Shown: positions 25,779 to 34,426 of the stretch, one piece after another | Layout: each line of letters opens with the position of its first letter | How positions within the stretch are numbered: the stretch's first letter is position 1 | Origin: Moritella viscosa | Lineage (GTDB): Bacteria; Pseudomonadota; Gammaproteobacteria; Enterobacterales; Moritellaceae | NCBI GenBank assembly: GCA_000953735.1 | Contig: LN554852.1 | Coordinates: 124,001 to 188,000 of the forward strand | Length of the DNA: 64,000 nucleotides | Direction: 5' to 3' | Notes under the pieces: generated by a model | What the model was told of the DNA's origin: nothing | Databases searched by the model: none | What the model saw: the letters and a program-made list of their open reading frames with translations, nothing else | Program-made: the position numbers and the translations under genes

Positions 25779-26030
25779 ATGCGTCATTCACTATATTTAC
25801 ACCTTGCTGTTTTCTTTGTTCGAGCCGATATCCGTCGAGAAGAGCGCGTGTGGCTAGAAAAAGTTCGTCGTGCGACTAGAGAGATCCCATTGGGTAATGC
25901 TTATCTATTAAAGGATATTGGACTTAATGCCGATGGCCGTCCACTTTGCAGCTCGGAACCACGTAATGTAACCGCTAAACGTCGAGTGCGTCATCTACGC
26001 CGCACTTGCCGATTGAAAAGAGCAACGTAA
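25779..26030 (+). CDS. DUF1127-like small basic protein
   Basis: An 83-residue, Arg-rich protein. The central stretch VRRATREIPLGNAYLLKDIGLNADG resembles the DUF1127/YjiS motif (R-x-L-x-x-L-x-D-x-L-L-x-D-I-G), a family of small proteins tied in other bacteria to RNA turnover and phosphate or carbon metabolism. The C-terminus is very basic (KRRVRHLRRTCRLKRA). A GGAGAATTATT ribosome site precedes the ATG. It follows the 39-residue ORF and inverted repeat, probably on one transcript. Confidence 0.65.
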   Translation: MRHSLYLHLAVFFVRADIRREERVWLEKVRRATREIPLGNAYLLKDIGLNADGRPLCSSEPRNVTAKRRVRHLRRTCRLKRAT

Positions 26031-26035
26031 TGATA

Positions 26036-26065
26036 GGGGCTAAGCTGTGTGTACAGTTTAGCCCC
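26036..26065. terminator. GC-rich hairpin between convergent small genes
   Basis: GGGGCTAA and TTAGCCCC close a 14-base loop directly after the DUF1127-like gene and before the convergent 60-residue gene. The T tail is weak. Confidence 0.6.
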
Positions 26066-26084
26066 GGACCTTTATTCAGGCCTA

Positions 26085-26267
26085 TTAATGTTCAAGCGCT
26101 GCTGAACCATCTTCGTTGATATGCAGTTTTGCTTTACACTGACTTATTAACTGTGCGGCATAAGAAGGTGAGACTGAGCGTAAGCTGCCTTTTCCTGTGT
26201 GGAATGAAGGTTCCCAAACTCTATCTTTGTATCGACCCGTTTCCATAAACTCCACTACTACTTTCAT
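26085..26267 (-). CDS. 60-residue conserved-looking protein, unknown
   Basis: A 60-codon gene with a strong GAGGTACGTT ribosome site before its ATG at 26267, which is the main reason to call it. The protein (MKVVVEFMETGRYKDRVWEP... ending INEDGSAALEH) is soluble and mixed alpha/beta in character. I do not recognise it. It is convergent with the DUF1127-like gene, separated by a GC-rich hairpin. Confidence 0.6.
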   Translation of the reverse strand: MKVVVEFMETGRYKDRVWEPSFHTGKGSLRSVSPSYAAQLISQCKAKLHINEDGSAALEH

Positions 26268-26620
26268 AACGTACCTCTATATTGTTGGTCTTACTGGTTT
26301 CCAATTACGAAGCGATTATCGTCTAGTAATGGTTATTCAGATAACTAGTAATATAATAAATATACGGTAACTTCAAATATAATCGGCCCTTATTTCAAAT
26401 GAAACTAATGGCTTTTTTCTTATACTTTTATTGATATATACAATCGTCATTATTTCATATTAGTGACGAAAATAATTATGTTTGTCGTTACAACTAGCTA
26501 GCGTTTGCTGACTGACACAAGAGAAATTAGCAACTAAACTATTAGAAATATACCCATTACGATCACAATTTACCGTTCCTGATACGCGTTAATGCAACGT
26601 ATTATGGGAGGAGGGTTAGT
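26268..26620. other. Intergenic region before the diiron-oxidase-like gene
   Basis: A 353-base AT-rich gap between two divergent genes. It must hold both promoters; a GGAGGAGG ribosome site precedes the ATG at 26621. I see no RNA gene, long repeat or clear operator here. Confidence 0.5.
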
Positions 26621-27532
26621 ATGAGAGATAATTCTGCCATCGAAACGTATCGTAAAGACCATGGACTGGAAAAACTCACTTATCACACGGTTGAAGAGAT
26701 ACAGTCAGGGCATTTTGACTTAGACAAGGCGCAGAATTTTCTGGCCTTTCAATCCCGTATCAACAACGAATTACTGAATCACAAGGTTATTACTGCTAAC
26801 CCCTATACGCAGTGGTTTTGCAATGCGTCACTCAATGATGCACAGATTAAACAGCTAATCGTGCAATTTTCGGTTTTTTCTAATCAGTTTTTGGTCGCTC
26901 AATTGGAGAAAATGCTTAATGCTGAAACCCTTGAAGAAATGCGAGCATCGAAAGAAATTTTAGCTAATGAAATTGGGGTTGTGTATAAGAACCCAACGCG
27001 AAACCGTGCTACGCAATTAACACCGGATGAACGTGATTTTGGTGATATCGAAGGCAGTATTGATGGTGGTGCTTTCCATTTTAAAGCCGCACATTTTGAA
27101 CTGTTAAATCAATTAGCCGATTATTTTGATATCGCATTTAATCAAATTGGACGACGCCAGTTTGGTTCTGCCAAGACTTTGTTCTTTTGTGATGAATTGG
27201 TGCGACTTTACGGTTCGGCAAGTTACGCCACGTCAACGGCTGCTTCTTATGCGGTAGAGAACTGGGCAGCAGCAGGGTTTTGGGATGAACTGGTCGCTGG
27301 GTTTAATCATTATCGTCAAACAAGAAACCTAAAAGGTTTACCGCTGACCTTTTTTACCTGGCATGCAAAACTTGAAGCCAACCATGCGAATCATACTCAG
27401 GAAGAACTTGAGGCTTATTACTTTAATAATGACGTTGATGAAGACCATTTTATCGTTAGTGGTAACGAAATGCTTGATGGTGTGTATACATTTTGGCAAG
27501 GGCTTGATGAAGAAAGAAAACGCATTCATTAA
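26621..27532 (+). CDS. Heme-oxygenase-like diiron oxidase (HDO) family protein
   Basis: A 303-residue all-helical protein that I place in the heme-oxygenase-like diiron oxidase/TenA-like superfamily (often annotated iron-containing redox enzyme). Candidate metal ligands are Glu117 (ILANEIG), His158 (AAHFELL), Glu213 (YAVENWA) and the last-helix pattern His248-x3-Glu252-x2-His255 (FTWHAKLEANH), which has the spacing seen in CADD-type HDO proteins. The substrate is unknown; relatives oxidise amino acids, fatty acids or tyrosine-derived groups. It is convergent with the tyrosine-degradation operon, 32 bases from maiA. The assignment to the superfamily is fairly firm, the function is not. Confidence 0.65.
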   Translation: MRDNSAIETYRKDHGLEKLTYHTVEEIQSGHFDLDKAQNFLAFQSRINNELLNHKVITANPYTQWFCNASLNDAQIKQLIVQFSVFSNQFLVAQLEKMLNAETLEEMRASKEILANEIGVVYKNPTRNRATQLTPDERDFGDIEGSIDGGAFHFKAAHFELLNQLADYFDIAFNQIGRRQFGSAKTLFFCDELVRLYGSASYATSTAASYAVENWAAAGFWDELVAGFNHYRQTRNLKGLPLTFFTWHAKLEANHANHTQEELEAYYFNNDVDEDHFIVSGNEMLDGVYTFWQGLDEERKRIH

Positions 27533-27564
27533 GGTGTTTAATTTGGACGTTAGTCTGCGTCGGG

Positions 27565-28224
27565 CTATTTGTCTGCGTCAGGCTGTCGTTCTGGCGCGGC
27601 GTCGTTAAATGCAGGCAATTGACTACAGTGCTGATAAATACGGTTGATTACTGGATAGGGGGCCATATCAAGTTTAAAACGTTGTGCATTGTAAACTTGG
27701 GGGATCAAATAGACATCTGCCAAGGTGATTTGGTCGTTGTAGCAATAGTGAGTACTCTCTTTTTTTGTTAGTAATGTTTCGACGGCTGCGAATCCTTTTG
27801 CCAACCAGTGACGATACCAGACCATTTTTTCGGTACCGTCACAGTCGAAATTCTCCTCGATATACTGTAATACCCGCAAGTTATTCAGCGGGTGCATATC
27901 ACAAGCAATTATCTGCATCAATGTGCGTACATAGGCACGTTCAATGAGGTTTGTTGGTAATAAAGCTGGTTGCGGAAAAGATTCTTCCAGATATTCGATA
28001 ATGGCCCCTGATTGGGTGATTATTTGTGGTTTATGTTCTGCCTCAGCGATATCAAGGCTTGGAATCAGACCTTGTGGATTAATATTAAGATATTCGGCTG
28101 AGTGCTGCTCCCCACCATGACGAATTAAATGAATAGGCTCGGTGGTATAACTAATTTTCTTTAAATTTAAGACGATCCTAACGCGGTAAGCTGCTGATGA
28201 ACGGAAATAGCTATAAAGCTTCAT
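27565..28224 (-). CDS. maiA: Maleylacetoacetate isomerase
   Basis: A 219-residue zeta-class glutathione transferase that isomerises 4-maleylacetoacetate to 4-fumarylacetoacetate in tyrosine breakdown. The N-terminal thioredoxin-like domain has YSYFRSSAAYRVRIVLNLK (the SSxxxRV zeta signature) and NPQGLIPSLDI; the helical domain holds LADVYLIPQVYNAQRF. Its start overlaps the fahA stop by 14 bases, so it is the last gene of the hpd-hmgA-fahA-maiA operon. Confidence 0.95.
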   Translation of the reverse strand: MKLYSYFRSSAAYRVRIVLNLKKISYTTEPIHLIRHGGEQHSAEYLNINPQGLIPSLDIAEAEHKPQIITQSGAIIEYLEESFPQPALLPTNLIERAYVRTLMQIIACDMHPLNNLRVLQYIEENFDCDGTEKMVWYRHWLAKGFAAVETLLTKKESTHYCYNDQITLADVYLIPQVYNAQRFKLDMAPYPVINRIYQHCSQLPAFNDAAPERQPDADK

Positions 28225-29203
28225 CTTGCTTTACCACTATTTGCTCTATTGCGCCAAAAATAGATTGTCCCGCCTGATCGTGCATTTCAATTTTTACTTT
28301 GTCGCCATTTTGTAGAAAGGGGGTGGTGATCTCGCCAGTGGCTATTTTTTCCAGCATTCTTTTTTCTGCTAGGCAGGATGAGCCTACGGTTCGGTCACAG
28401 TTAGACACAGTACCTGAACCAATAATGGTTCCCGCTATTAAGCTTCTGGTTTTTGCTGCGTGGGCAATTAAACGAGGGAAATCAAATGTCATATCAGTAC
28501 CGGCATCGGGCGAACCGAATAATGCATCATTGAGATAACTGTACAAAGGTAAATGTAACTTGGTTCCGTCCCAGGCATCGCCGAGTTCATCAGGGGTAAC
28601 TGCAACGGGAGAAAATGCAGTAGAGGGCTTGCTGTGAAAAAATCCAAACCCCTTAGCTAATTCGCTGGGGATCAAGTTACGCAGTGATACATCGTTGACT
28701 AAAGTAATTAATAAAATGGTGTCACTGGCGTTTGCACTATTGATCCCTTGTTTTACATCATTGGTGATCACTGCTACTTCGCCTTCAAAATCCAGTCCCC
28801 AAGCGGGGTCTATCAGGGGGATATTGTCATTGGGGCCTAAAAAACTGTCGCTGCCACCTTGGTACATTAACGGTTCAGACCAAAATGATACTGGCATTTC
28901 AGCCCCTCTGGCTTTACGCACTAACTCGACATGGTTGACGTAAGCACTGCCGTCAGCCCATTGATATGCTCTGGGTAATGGCGATTCTAATTGGCAATGT
29001 GAGAATTGAATAATATCGTTTAATGCCGTGTTATTTAACTGTTCGTATTGTGATTGTAGTTGGGGTTCGACAGTAGACCAATGCTCTAATGCCCATTGTA
29101 AGTTTGCCGCTATTGATGAAACACACACTGCAGTTCGTAAGTCCTTGCTTACTAGGTGTAAGCTGCCATCTCTGGTATTATCCCGTAATGTTGCTAATTT
29201 CAT
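28211..29203 (-). CDS. fahA: Fumarylacetoacetase
   Basis: A 330-residue FAH-family hydrolase that splits fumarylacetoacetate into fumarate and acetoacetate, the last step of homogentisate breakdown. Metal and active-site regions are visible: DFEGEVAVI, NDVSLRNLIP, FFHSKPSTAFSPVAV and a late GTIIGSGTVSN. This is the short bacterial form. It lies third in the tyrosine operon, about 80 bases past hmgA, and overlaps maiA. Confidence 0.92.
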   Translation of the reverse strand: MKLATLRDNTRDGSLHLVSKDLRTAVCVSSIAANLQWALEHWSTVEPQLQSQYEQLNNTALNDIIQFSHCQLESPLPRAYQWADGSAYVNHVELVRKARGAEMPVSFWSEPLMYQGGSDSFLGPNDNIPLIDPAWGLDFEGEVAVITNDVKQGINSANASDTILLITLVNDVSLRNLIPSELAKGFGFFHSKPSTAFSPVAVTPDELGDAWDGTKLHLPLYSYLNDALFGSPDAGTDMTFDFPRLIAHAAKTRSLIAGTIIGSGTVSNCDRTVGSSCLAEKRMLEKIATGEITTPFLQNGDKVKIEMHDQAGQSIFGAIEQIVVKQDEAL

Positions 29204-29281
29204 CCTAGCCTCTCGTAAGTGTGTTCGTTAACCCTTTAATCTTTTATAAGCGTATTTTTCATAAGCACTATTTTCATAACG

Positions 29282-30406
29282 TCATTCTTTCCAGCTATCG
29301 ATATAGCCTCGCCATTCCACATCTGGCATCAGGGACCCAATATCTAAGCCATCGCGAGTATCAATCATCACCGCTACTTCATCTGTTTCTTTTCGCTGAG
29401 ACTTGTAACCTGTGCGATAGGCTTTGGGGTGAGGGCCATGGGTAAAACCACAAGGGTGGAAGGTCAGCATGCCTTGTTCAATATTGTCGCGGCTAAAAAA
29501 TTCGCCTTGGTGATAAAAGATAACTTCATCAAAGTCATCATTGCTGTGGTAAAAAGGTACTTTTAATGCCCCCTGATCGGTTTCCATTGGTCTGGGAACA
29601 AAAGTGCAGACTACAAATCGACTGGTCACAAATGTTGAATGTGCGGACGGTGGCAGGTGAAAACGGTGACTCATTAAAGGACGAATATCTTGCCAATTAA
29701 TCCTTACTACAGATACATCACCGTGCCAGCCCACCACATCAAGCGGGTTAAAAGGGTAGTCAATAATCGACAGTTTATTAAAACGTTTAAGCACTACTTG
29801 CCATGGTTTTTCATCTTGTTGTTGCAGGTAGGCGGCGTCTATTTCTGGGGTATCTAATACGGCTTGATCAAATATCGCATGCTGTCCGACAATGGTTTTA
29901 TCAGGTAGGCCATAGTAATCATTAGTCGCTTCGATCATCAGTAATGTGATTGGTTCGGCAGGCTCTAAACGCCATAAACAAGAACGAGGAATGAGTACAT
30001 AATCGCCTTGTTCGACACTCAAATGGCCATAATCACAAAACAACTCACCGTGGCCTTGATGAATAAATAACAGATCATCACCATCTGCATTTCTGACTAA
30101 GGTTTGCATGTTTTCGCTACATTGCCAGAAGCGGATCTGACAATAGGCATTATGTAACAGTAGTGGTGCATCCCAAGGTGATATTTGCGAATAGGACAGT
30201 TTTAATAGGTTATATGCTTTTGGCCTGTGATCACCCGACCAAGCACTCCAGCCTGTCGGTGGATGTTTATGATGCAGGTGCGTTGCAGGTCCATAGAAAC
30301 CTTCCCTACTGACTTCTCGCTCAAACATACCTTGTGCTGGCAGGTCTGCATGCGCCTGCCGAGAATAGGTGCCTTTACGTAGTGGAAAGCTGATTCTACG
30401 GATCAT
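29282..30406 (-). CDS. hmgA: Homogentisate 1,2-dioxygenase
   Basis: A 374-residue cupin-type non-heme iron dioxygenase that opens the ring of homogentisate to maleylacetoacetate. Visible blocks: FYGPATHLHHKHPPTGW, LLFIHQGHGELFCDYG, and the iron-ligand area EFFSRDNIEQGMLTFHPCGFTHGPHPKA with an H-x-x-H-G-P-H-P pattern. It is shorter than the ~440-residue animal-type enzyme, as are several gammaproteobacterial homologues. Second gene of the operon, 24 bases after hpd. Loss of this enzyme typically causes brown pyomelanin. Confidence 0.93.
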   Translation of the reverse strand: MIRRISFPLRKGTYSRQAHADLPAQGMFEREVSREGFYGPATHLHHKHPPTGWSAWSGDHRPKAYNLLKLSYSQISPWDAPLLLHNAYCQIRFWQCSENMQTLVRNADGDDLLFIHQGHGELFCDYGHLSVEQGDYVLIPRSCLWRLEPAEPITLLMIEATNDYYGLPDKTIVGQHAIFDQAVLDTPEIDAAYLQQQDEKPWQVVLKRFNKLSIIDYPFNPLDVVGWHGDVSVVRINWQDIRPLMSHRFHLPPSAHSTFVTSRFVVCTFVPRPMETDQGALKVPFYHSNDDFDEVIFYHQGEFFSRDNIEQGMLTFHPCGFTHGPHPKAYRTGYKSQRKETDEVAVMIDTRDGLDIGSLMPDVEWRGYIDSWKE

Positions 30407-30430
30407 GTTTTTTCCTTTTGGCCATTGTGT

Positions 30431-31519
30431 TTATTTATTTTTAGTCGAAAGTACACCGCGCACGAGTTGGTCTCTTTCAATGGATTCGAACAAGGCTTGG
30501 AAATTACCTTCGCCAAATCCTTCATCCCCTTTACGCTGGATAATTTCGAAGAAGATAGGGCCGATTAATGTTTTAGTGAAGATTTGCAGTAGCAGGACTA
30601 ATTTTCCTGATTCGATATGACCATCAATTAGAATACGATTTTTTCTTAGTTGCTCAATCGCTTCATGATGACCGGGTAAGCGTTCTGTAATCATGTCGTA
30701 ATAAGTGTCGGGTATATCCATAAACTCGATACCATTCGCTCTTAACGTCGAGACAGTTTGATAAATATCATCTGTGCCTAAGGCGATATGCTGGATCCCT
30801 TCGCCGTGGTATTCCTGCAAGAACTCTTCAATCTGCGACTTATCATCACTGCTTTCATTGATGGGAATACGGAGGTTGCCGCAAGGGCTGGTCATGGCAC
30901 GGCTGCGTAAACCTGTCATTGTGCCCTTAATATCAAAATAACGTATTTCTCGAAAGTTAAAGATACGCTCATAAAATTCAGCCCACGGATCCATATGCCC
31001 ACAATGCACATTGTGGGTCAGGTGGTCGATATAAGTGAGCCCCGCCGAGTTAGATGCGTCTTCAGTTTTGCCTATTAATTCAAATTGTTCCTGATACAGC
31101 CGTGTTCTTACATCATCATCGACTAAATACAGCAGACTCTCGCCAATACCATAAATCGCCGGTACACCGAACTCGAGAATTTTACGCTTACAAGGTTTGG
31201 CTTCACGGCTCAATGCGTGTTGATAGGCTTTATCTGCATCAGTTACTTTAAAGCCCATCGCACAGGCGGAAGGGCCATGTTGTTTCGAAAAATCAGAGGC
31301 GAAACCGCGACCTTCTGTACTGACTAAAAAATGGATATGACCTTGTTTGAACCAAGTTAACGGGCGTGTTTGATGTTGGGCATGAGGATGAAAACCCAAC
31401 TGCTGGAAAAGCATGGCAAGCTGCTTTGGATCGGGAGACGAGAATTCGACAAACTCGAAGCCTTCGGTCCCCGCAGGATTACTAAACTGCTGTTTAGTAT
31501 AATCATATGCGTGGTCCAT
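30431..31519 (-). CDS. hpd: 4-Hydroxyphenylpyruvate dioxygenase
   Basis: A 362-residue alpha-keto-acid-dependent non-heme iron dioxygenase converting 4-hydroxyphenylpyruvate to homogentisate. The C-terminal barrel carries the iron ligands: His in LTHNVHCGHM, His in IQHIALGTDD, and Glu in GPIFFEIIQRKG. The end NFQALFESIERDQLVRG is typical. It is the first gene of the tyrosine operon hpd-hmgA-fahA-maiA, with a GGAGG-like ribosome site before the ATG. Confidence 0.96.
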   Translation of the reverse strand: MDHAYDYTKQQFSNPAGTEGFEFVEFSSPDPKQLAMLFQQLGFHPHAQHQTRPLTWFKQGHIHFLVSTEGRGFASDFSKQHGPSACAMGFKVTDADKAYQHALSREAKPCKRKILEFGVPAIYGIGESLLYLVDDDVRTRLYQEQFELIGKTEDASNSAGLTYIDHLTHNVHCGHMDPWAEFYERIFNFREIRYFDIKGTMTGLRSRAMTSPCGNLRIPINESSDDKSQIEEFLQEYHGEGIQHIALGTDDIYQTVSTLRANGIEFMDIPDTYYDMITERLPGHHEAIEQLRKNRILIDGHIESGKLVLLLQIFTKTLIGPIFFEIIQRKGDEGFGEGNFQALFESIERDQLVRGVLSTKNK

Positions 31520-31848
31520 TTTGACCTCCTTTGCAGACGATAGAGTTGCAAATAAGCCTACAAATTTAAAAGGAACTTAGAGGTAGTATGGACGATTTAT
31601 TATGATTTTGCTTTAGTGAGGCCTTAAAAGAAAATAAAGTTTTCGATTAAGGCATCGTTATATTTATTGAATTGCTTAGGCGATCGCTGGTGTTGTATTG
31701 GCAGTTACTATTAATTGCTTCGCTGTGTACAGGCTGGTCCATAATAAACGGCATGAAAACCCAAGTAGAGCGCTACAAATAAATTGCACTGCTGCACCTT
31801 GGAACGGAATTATAAATCCGTCTGTTAATGGGGGCGTGATCAGTGATG
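31520..31848. other. Intergenic region between hpd and the hotdog gene
   Basis: A 329-base gap. It should hold the hpd operon promoter and the 3' end of the hotdog thioesterase transcript. Frames of 60-66 codons are open on both strands (about 31676-31880), but neither has a ribosome site, both run into the neighbouring gene, and their products look like noise. I see no clear TyrR box. Confidence 0.5.
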
Positions 31849-32337
31849 TTATTTCTTTTTTGGAACCCATGCCCAAATGAATTCAGCATCAACCGGATTA
31901 TTACCAGCGCTATCTGTAATGACGACTTTTACAGCTGTCTCTCCTTTGTCTGTATTTTTTATATCTGATATTTGTGTTTCGGTTAAGCTTGCAATCGCCT
32001 TTAAATCACCATCTGCGCGACGGATATAATTAATATTCATCGATTTGAGTAAAGGAATACGATTATCTGGAACGTGCATGCCAACTAAAAATCCAGTCGC
32101 TGATTCGCCCAATAATGCAGTTGCAGCAGCATGAATGCCACCAATGTGATTTTGTACAGTTTCAGTATTTTCGAGTTTTAGTATTGCATTGTTAACATCA
32201 AGTGATTCAACTTGAATACCAGCTCTGCCAAAGAACTTGATGGTTTCACCAAACATTGATGATAGCTGTAGTGAACTGATTTCTTTTGGTTGTGCAGAAA
32301 TTTTATTTACAATTGAACTCAAACTGTTAGTCGCCAT
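31849..32337 (-). CDS. Hotdog-fold protein, DUF4442/PaaI-like thioesterase
   Basis: A 162-residue hotdog-fold protein similar to DUF4442/PaaI thioesterases. The stretch NHIGGIHAAATALLGESATGFLVGMH is the characteristic helix, with the NHIGGIHA motif near the putative catalytic position, and KSMNINYIRRADG is the following strand. It probably hydrolyses an acyl-CoA, but the substrate is not readable. It stands alone upstream of hpd on the same strand. Confidence 0.78.
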   Translation of the reverse strand: MATNSLSSIVNKISAQPKEISSLQLSSMFGETIKFFGRAGIQVESLDVNNAILKLENTETVQNHIGGIHAAATALLGESATGFLVGMHVPDNRIPLLKSMNINYIRRADGDLKAIASLTETQISDIKNTDKGETAVKVVITDSAGNNPVDAEFIWAWVPKKK

Positions 32338-32794
32338 TAATTCGATTCCTTATTTGTAGGTCATTATATCCGTATCAAAATATCAACTGTACTGGTTAAC
32401 TTTGTCGGTGGAATTTAATGAAAATCAGTGGTTTAATCTAGTTTCAATTTAAAGGTAAATCAACTTCTACTGATTGATTTAGCTATTTTGGTGCACCTAT
32501 TTAGGGGGGCTCTTGATTTGCTGGAGTTAATTGTGAGGTATGTCTCAAATGAAATGAACTTGGTATGGATAGAACCGATATGCGTATTGGTATGAAGTGG
32601 TCACGCTCTACATTGCTAAATCCTTAATGAATGATCTTTAAAGTCATGCAATATTTTCATGGGAGGTCCATAAATTGTATTGATGATTTAGTGATAAAAC
32701 AATAAGTACAACACTTAAGTTGTTTAAATGAAGTTTAACAACTACTATGTTGTAAGTGGCATGATTTACAACGTATAAGTTGTTTGAGGTTATA
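32338..32794. other. Intergenic region with the hipBA control region
   Basis: A 457-base gap. The right third holds the three hipBA operators. The left part is AT-rich; I see no gene, RNA or repeat in it beyond the promoter expected for the hotdog gene. Confidence 0.5.
32708..32783 (+). promoter_or_regulatory. Three phased operators before hipB
   Basis: ACAAC-N6-GTTGT occurs three times, at 32708-32723, 32738-32753 and 32768-32783: exact palindromic arms with different centres, and starts exactly 30 bases apart, close to three helical turns. The last ends 11 bases before the hipB ATG. This fits cooperative binding by HipB or the HipAB complex on one DNA face and autorepression. Confidence 0.85.
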
Positions 32795-33106
32795 ATGGAT
32801 AAGATTGAAAATATTACTAAGTTACTTAGCGACAGACGTAAAGAGCTTGGCATGGAACAAGCTGATATGTATATGCGTATTGGCATGAAGCAGCAGCAAT
32901 ACCAACGTATTGAAGCAGGCAGTGATATTAAGCTTTCAACATTATTGCGTGTATTGGAAGGACTTGATCTTGAACTTTCAATTACTCCGAAGAATAAATC
33001 AACAAACCTCCAGCAAACTAAATTAGAAAGTATTGATAGTATTCAGTCATTAGAAGATGATACCGATGATCTAGATTTCTGGCTTGGCTCTGAGGATAAC
33101 AAATGA
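32795..33106 (+). CDS. hipB: HipB-type antitoxin, XRE family
   Basis: A 103-residue protein with an XRE helix-turn-helix (LLSDRRKELGMEQADMYMRIGMKQQQYQRIEAG) and an acidic C-terminal tail (SLEDDTDDLDFWLGSED). It should neutralise the HipA kinase and repress the operon. I use the ATG at 32795 behind GAGGTTATA; an upstream frame starts inside the operator. Its stop overlaps the hipA start (ATGA), as usual for toxin-antitoxin pairs. Confidence 0.88.
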   Translation: MDKIENITKLLSDRRKELGMEQADMYMRIGMKQQQYQRIEAGSDIKLSTLLRVLEGLDLELSITPKNKSTNLQQTKLESIDSIQSLEDDTDDLDFWLGSEDNK

Positions 33107-34377
33107 GCAAACAAATAGAGCAGGTCGAAGGATTAAATATTAGTTTGCACGGCGTTAATATTGCGGTTATTGCGCATTATGCAGGAGGTAAAAACATCCT
33201 CAGTTTTAACCCTGAATTTGTGGCGACGCCAGAAAGTGAAAGACCTGTATTCTCATTACGCCAAATTATTGATCCTAACTATTTATTTAAGCTGCAAATT
33301 AGAACTGAAAAAATACCACCTGTATTATCAAATTTACTTCCCGAAGGTATTCTACGAGATTTGACGGCTAAGTCGTTAAATTGTCATCCGAATAATGAAT
33401 TCTCTATTTTAGCCTATTTAGGATTGAACCTACCCGGTGCAATTATTGCTACACCAATTAAAGTAGGTGAGTTACCGGATTGGGCATTAGATCACCGTTT
33501 GTCTATCGAGCCACTACAAATAGAAGTTAGGCATGCGGATACTAAGTTTTCTTTAGCGGGTGTACAAATGAAGTTTTCTTCATCTCATCTGGATGGTCGT
33601 TATCATATTGATCAAGAGTTAACGGGTGATATGTGGATCATCAAAACACCTTCTACTGTGCATAAGGGTGTGCCAGTAAATGAATATACCTGTATGAGAT
33701 TGGCTGAATCTGTCGGTGTTCGTGTTCCTGCAATACGGTTAATTAAATTAGATGAGTTAGATGGGTTACCTAATATTCGATTACCGGATGAAGAATTTGC
33801 TTATGGTATTCGGCGTTTCGACCGCAGTGCTGAGGGACTAATTCATTCCGAAGACTTTGCGCAAATATTTGGTTTGTATCCATCTGATAAATATCAAAAA
33901 GTGAATTGCGAGTTACTAGCTAGTGTTTTATATAAAACGAGTCATGAACGATTACGTGATATTCAAGAGATGGCTCGCAGGTTGTTGATTAACATATTAT
34001 TGGGTAATGGCGATGCACACTTAAAAAACTGGACTATGATTTATCCTGATGGACGTACGCCGCGGTTATCGCCGTTATACGATGTGGTTTTCACTATGTC
34101 CTATATTACAGATGATAAGTTAGCGTTAAATATGTCAGGTTCCAAGCAATGGTATGAGATGACGCTAGCGCATTTTGAGCGCTGGGCTAAAGATACAAAA
34201 TTACCTTGGTCTGCGATCAAACCGCATTTACTTGAGACGATTAAACTGGCGAGAGCCACATGGCCTGAAATGCTAGACAATTTGCCTATGCAGGATGAGC
34301 ATAAGGATGCATTGAGGGAGCATTGGTTGAATTTACAGCCTGATTTTCGTATTTATAAAAATGAAAAGCCTCGATAG
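33103..34377 (+). CDS. hipA: HipA-type Ser/Thr kinase toxin
   Basis: A 424-residue HipA-family kinase, full length compared with E. coli HipA (440). In E. coli it phosphorylates glutamyl-tRNA synthetase and causes growth arrest and persistence. Visible parts: N-terminal HipA-N domain (residues 10-100), LAGVQMKFSSS ahead of the ATP site, the Lys-bearing MWIIKTPS strand, and the catalytic loop NGDAHLKNW with Asp304, followed by SPLYDVV as the metal-binding motif. All expected catalytic residues are present. It is coupled to hipB by a four-base overlap. The pair stands alone between the hotdog gene and yicC. Confidence 0.92.
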   Translation: MSKQIEQVEGLNISLHGVNIAVIAHYAGGKNILSFNPEFVATPESERPVFSLRQIIDPNYLFKLQIRTEKIPPVLSNLLPEGILRDLTAKSLNCHPNNEFSILAYLGLNLPGAIIATPIKVGELPDWALDHRLSIEPLQIEVRHADTKFSLAGVQMKFSSSHLDGRYHIDQELTGDMWIIKTPSTVHKGVPVNEYTCMRLAESVGVRVPAIRLIKLDELDGLPNIRLPDEEFAYGIRRFDRSAEGLIHSEDFAQIFGLYPSDKYQKVNCELLASVLYKTSHERLRDIQEMARRLLINILLGNGDAHLKNWTMIYPDGRTPRLSPLYDVVFTMSYITDDKLALNMSGSKQWYEMTLAHFERWAKDTKLPWSAIKPHLLETIKLARATWPEMLDNLPMQDEHKDALREHWLNLQPDFRIYKNEKPR

Positions 34378-34385
34378 ACGAGGCT
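34367..34385. terminator. Hairpin overlapping the hipA stop
   Basis: AGCCTCG and CGAGGCT close a five-base loop; the hairpin spans the hipA stop codon and is followed by CAATTTTATTT. It probably ends the hipBA transcript and lies between convergent hipA and yicC. Confidence 0.6.
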
Positions 34386-34426
34386 CAATTTTATTTATAT
34401 ATGCTACTTAGTCAGTATCGAATCTA

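Noticed and set aside
31676-31880. Open frames of 60-66 codons on both strands between hpd and the hotdog gene
   Set aside because: No ribosome site, overlap with the neighbouring gene, no recognisable domain.
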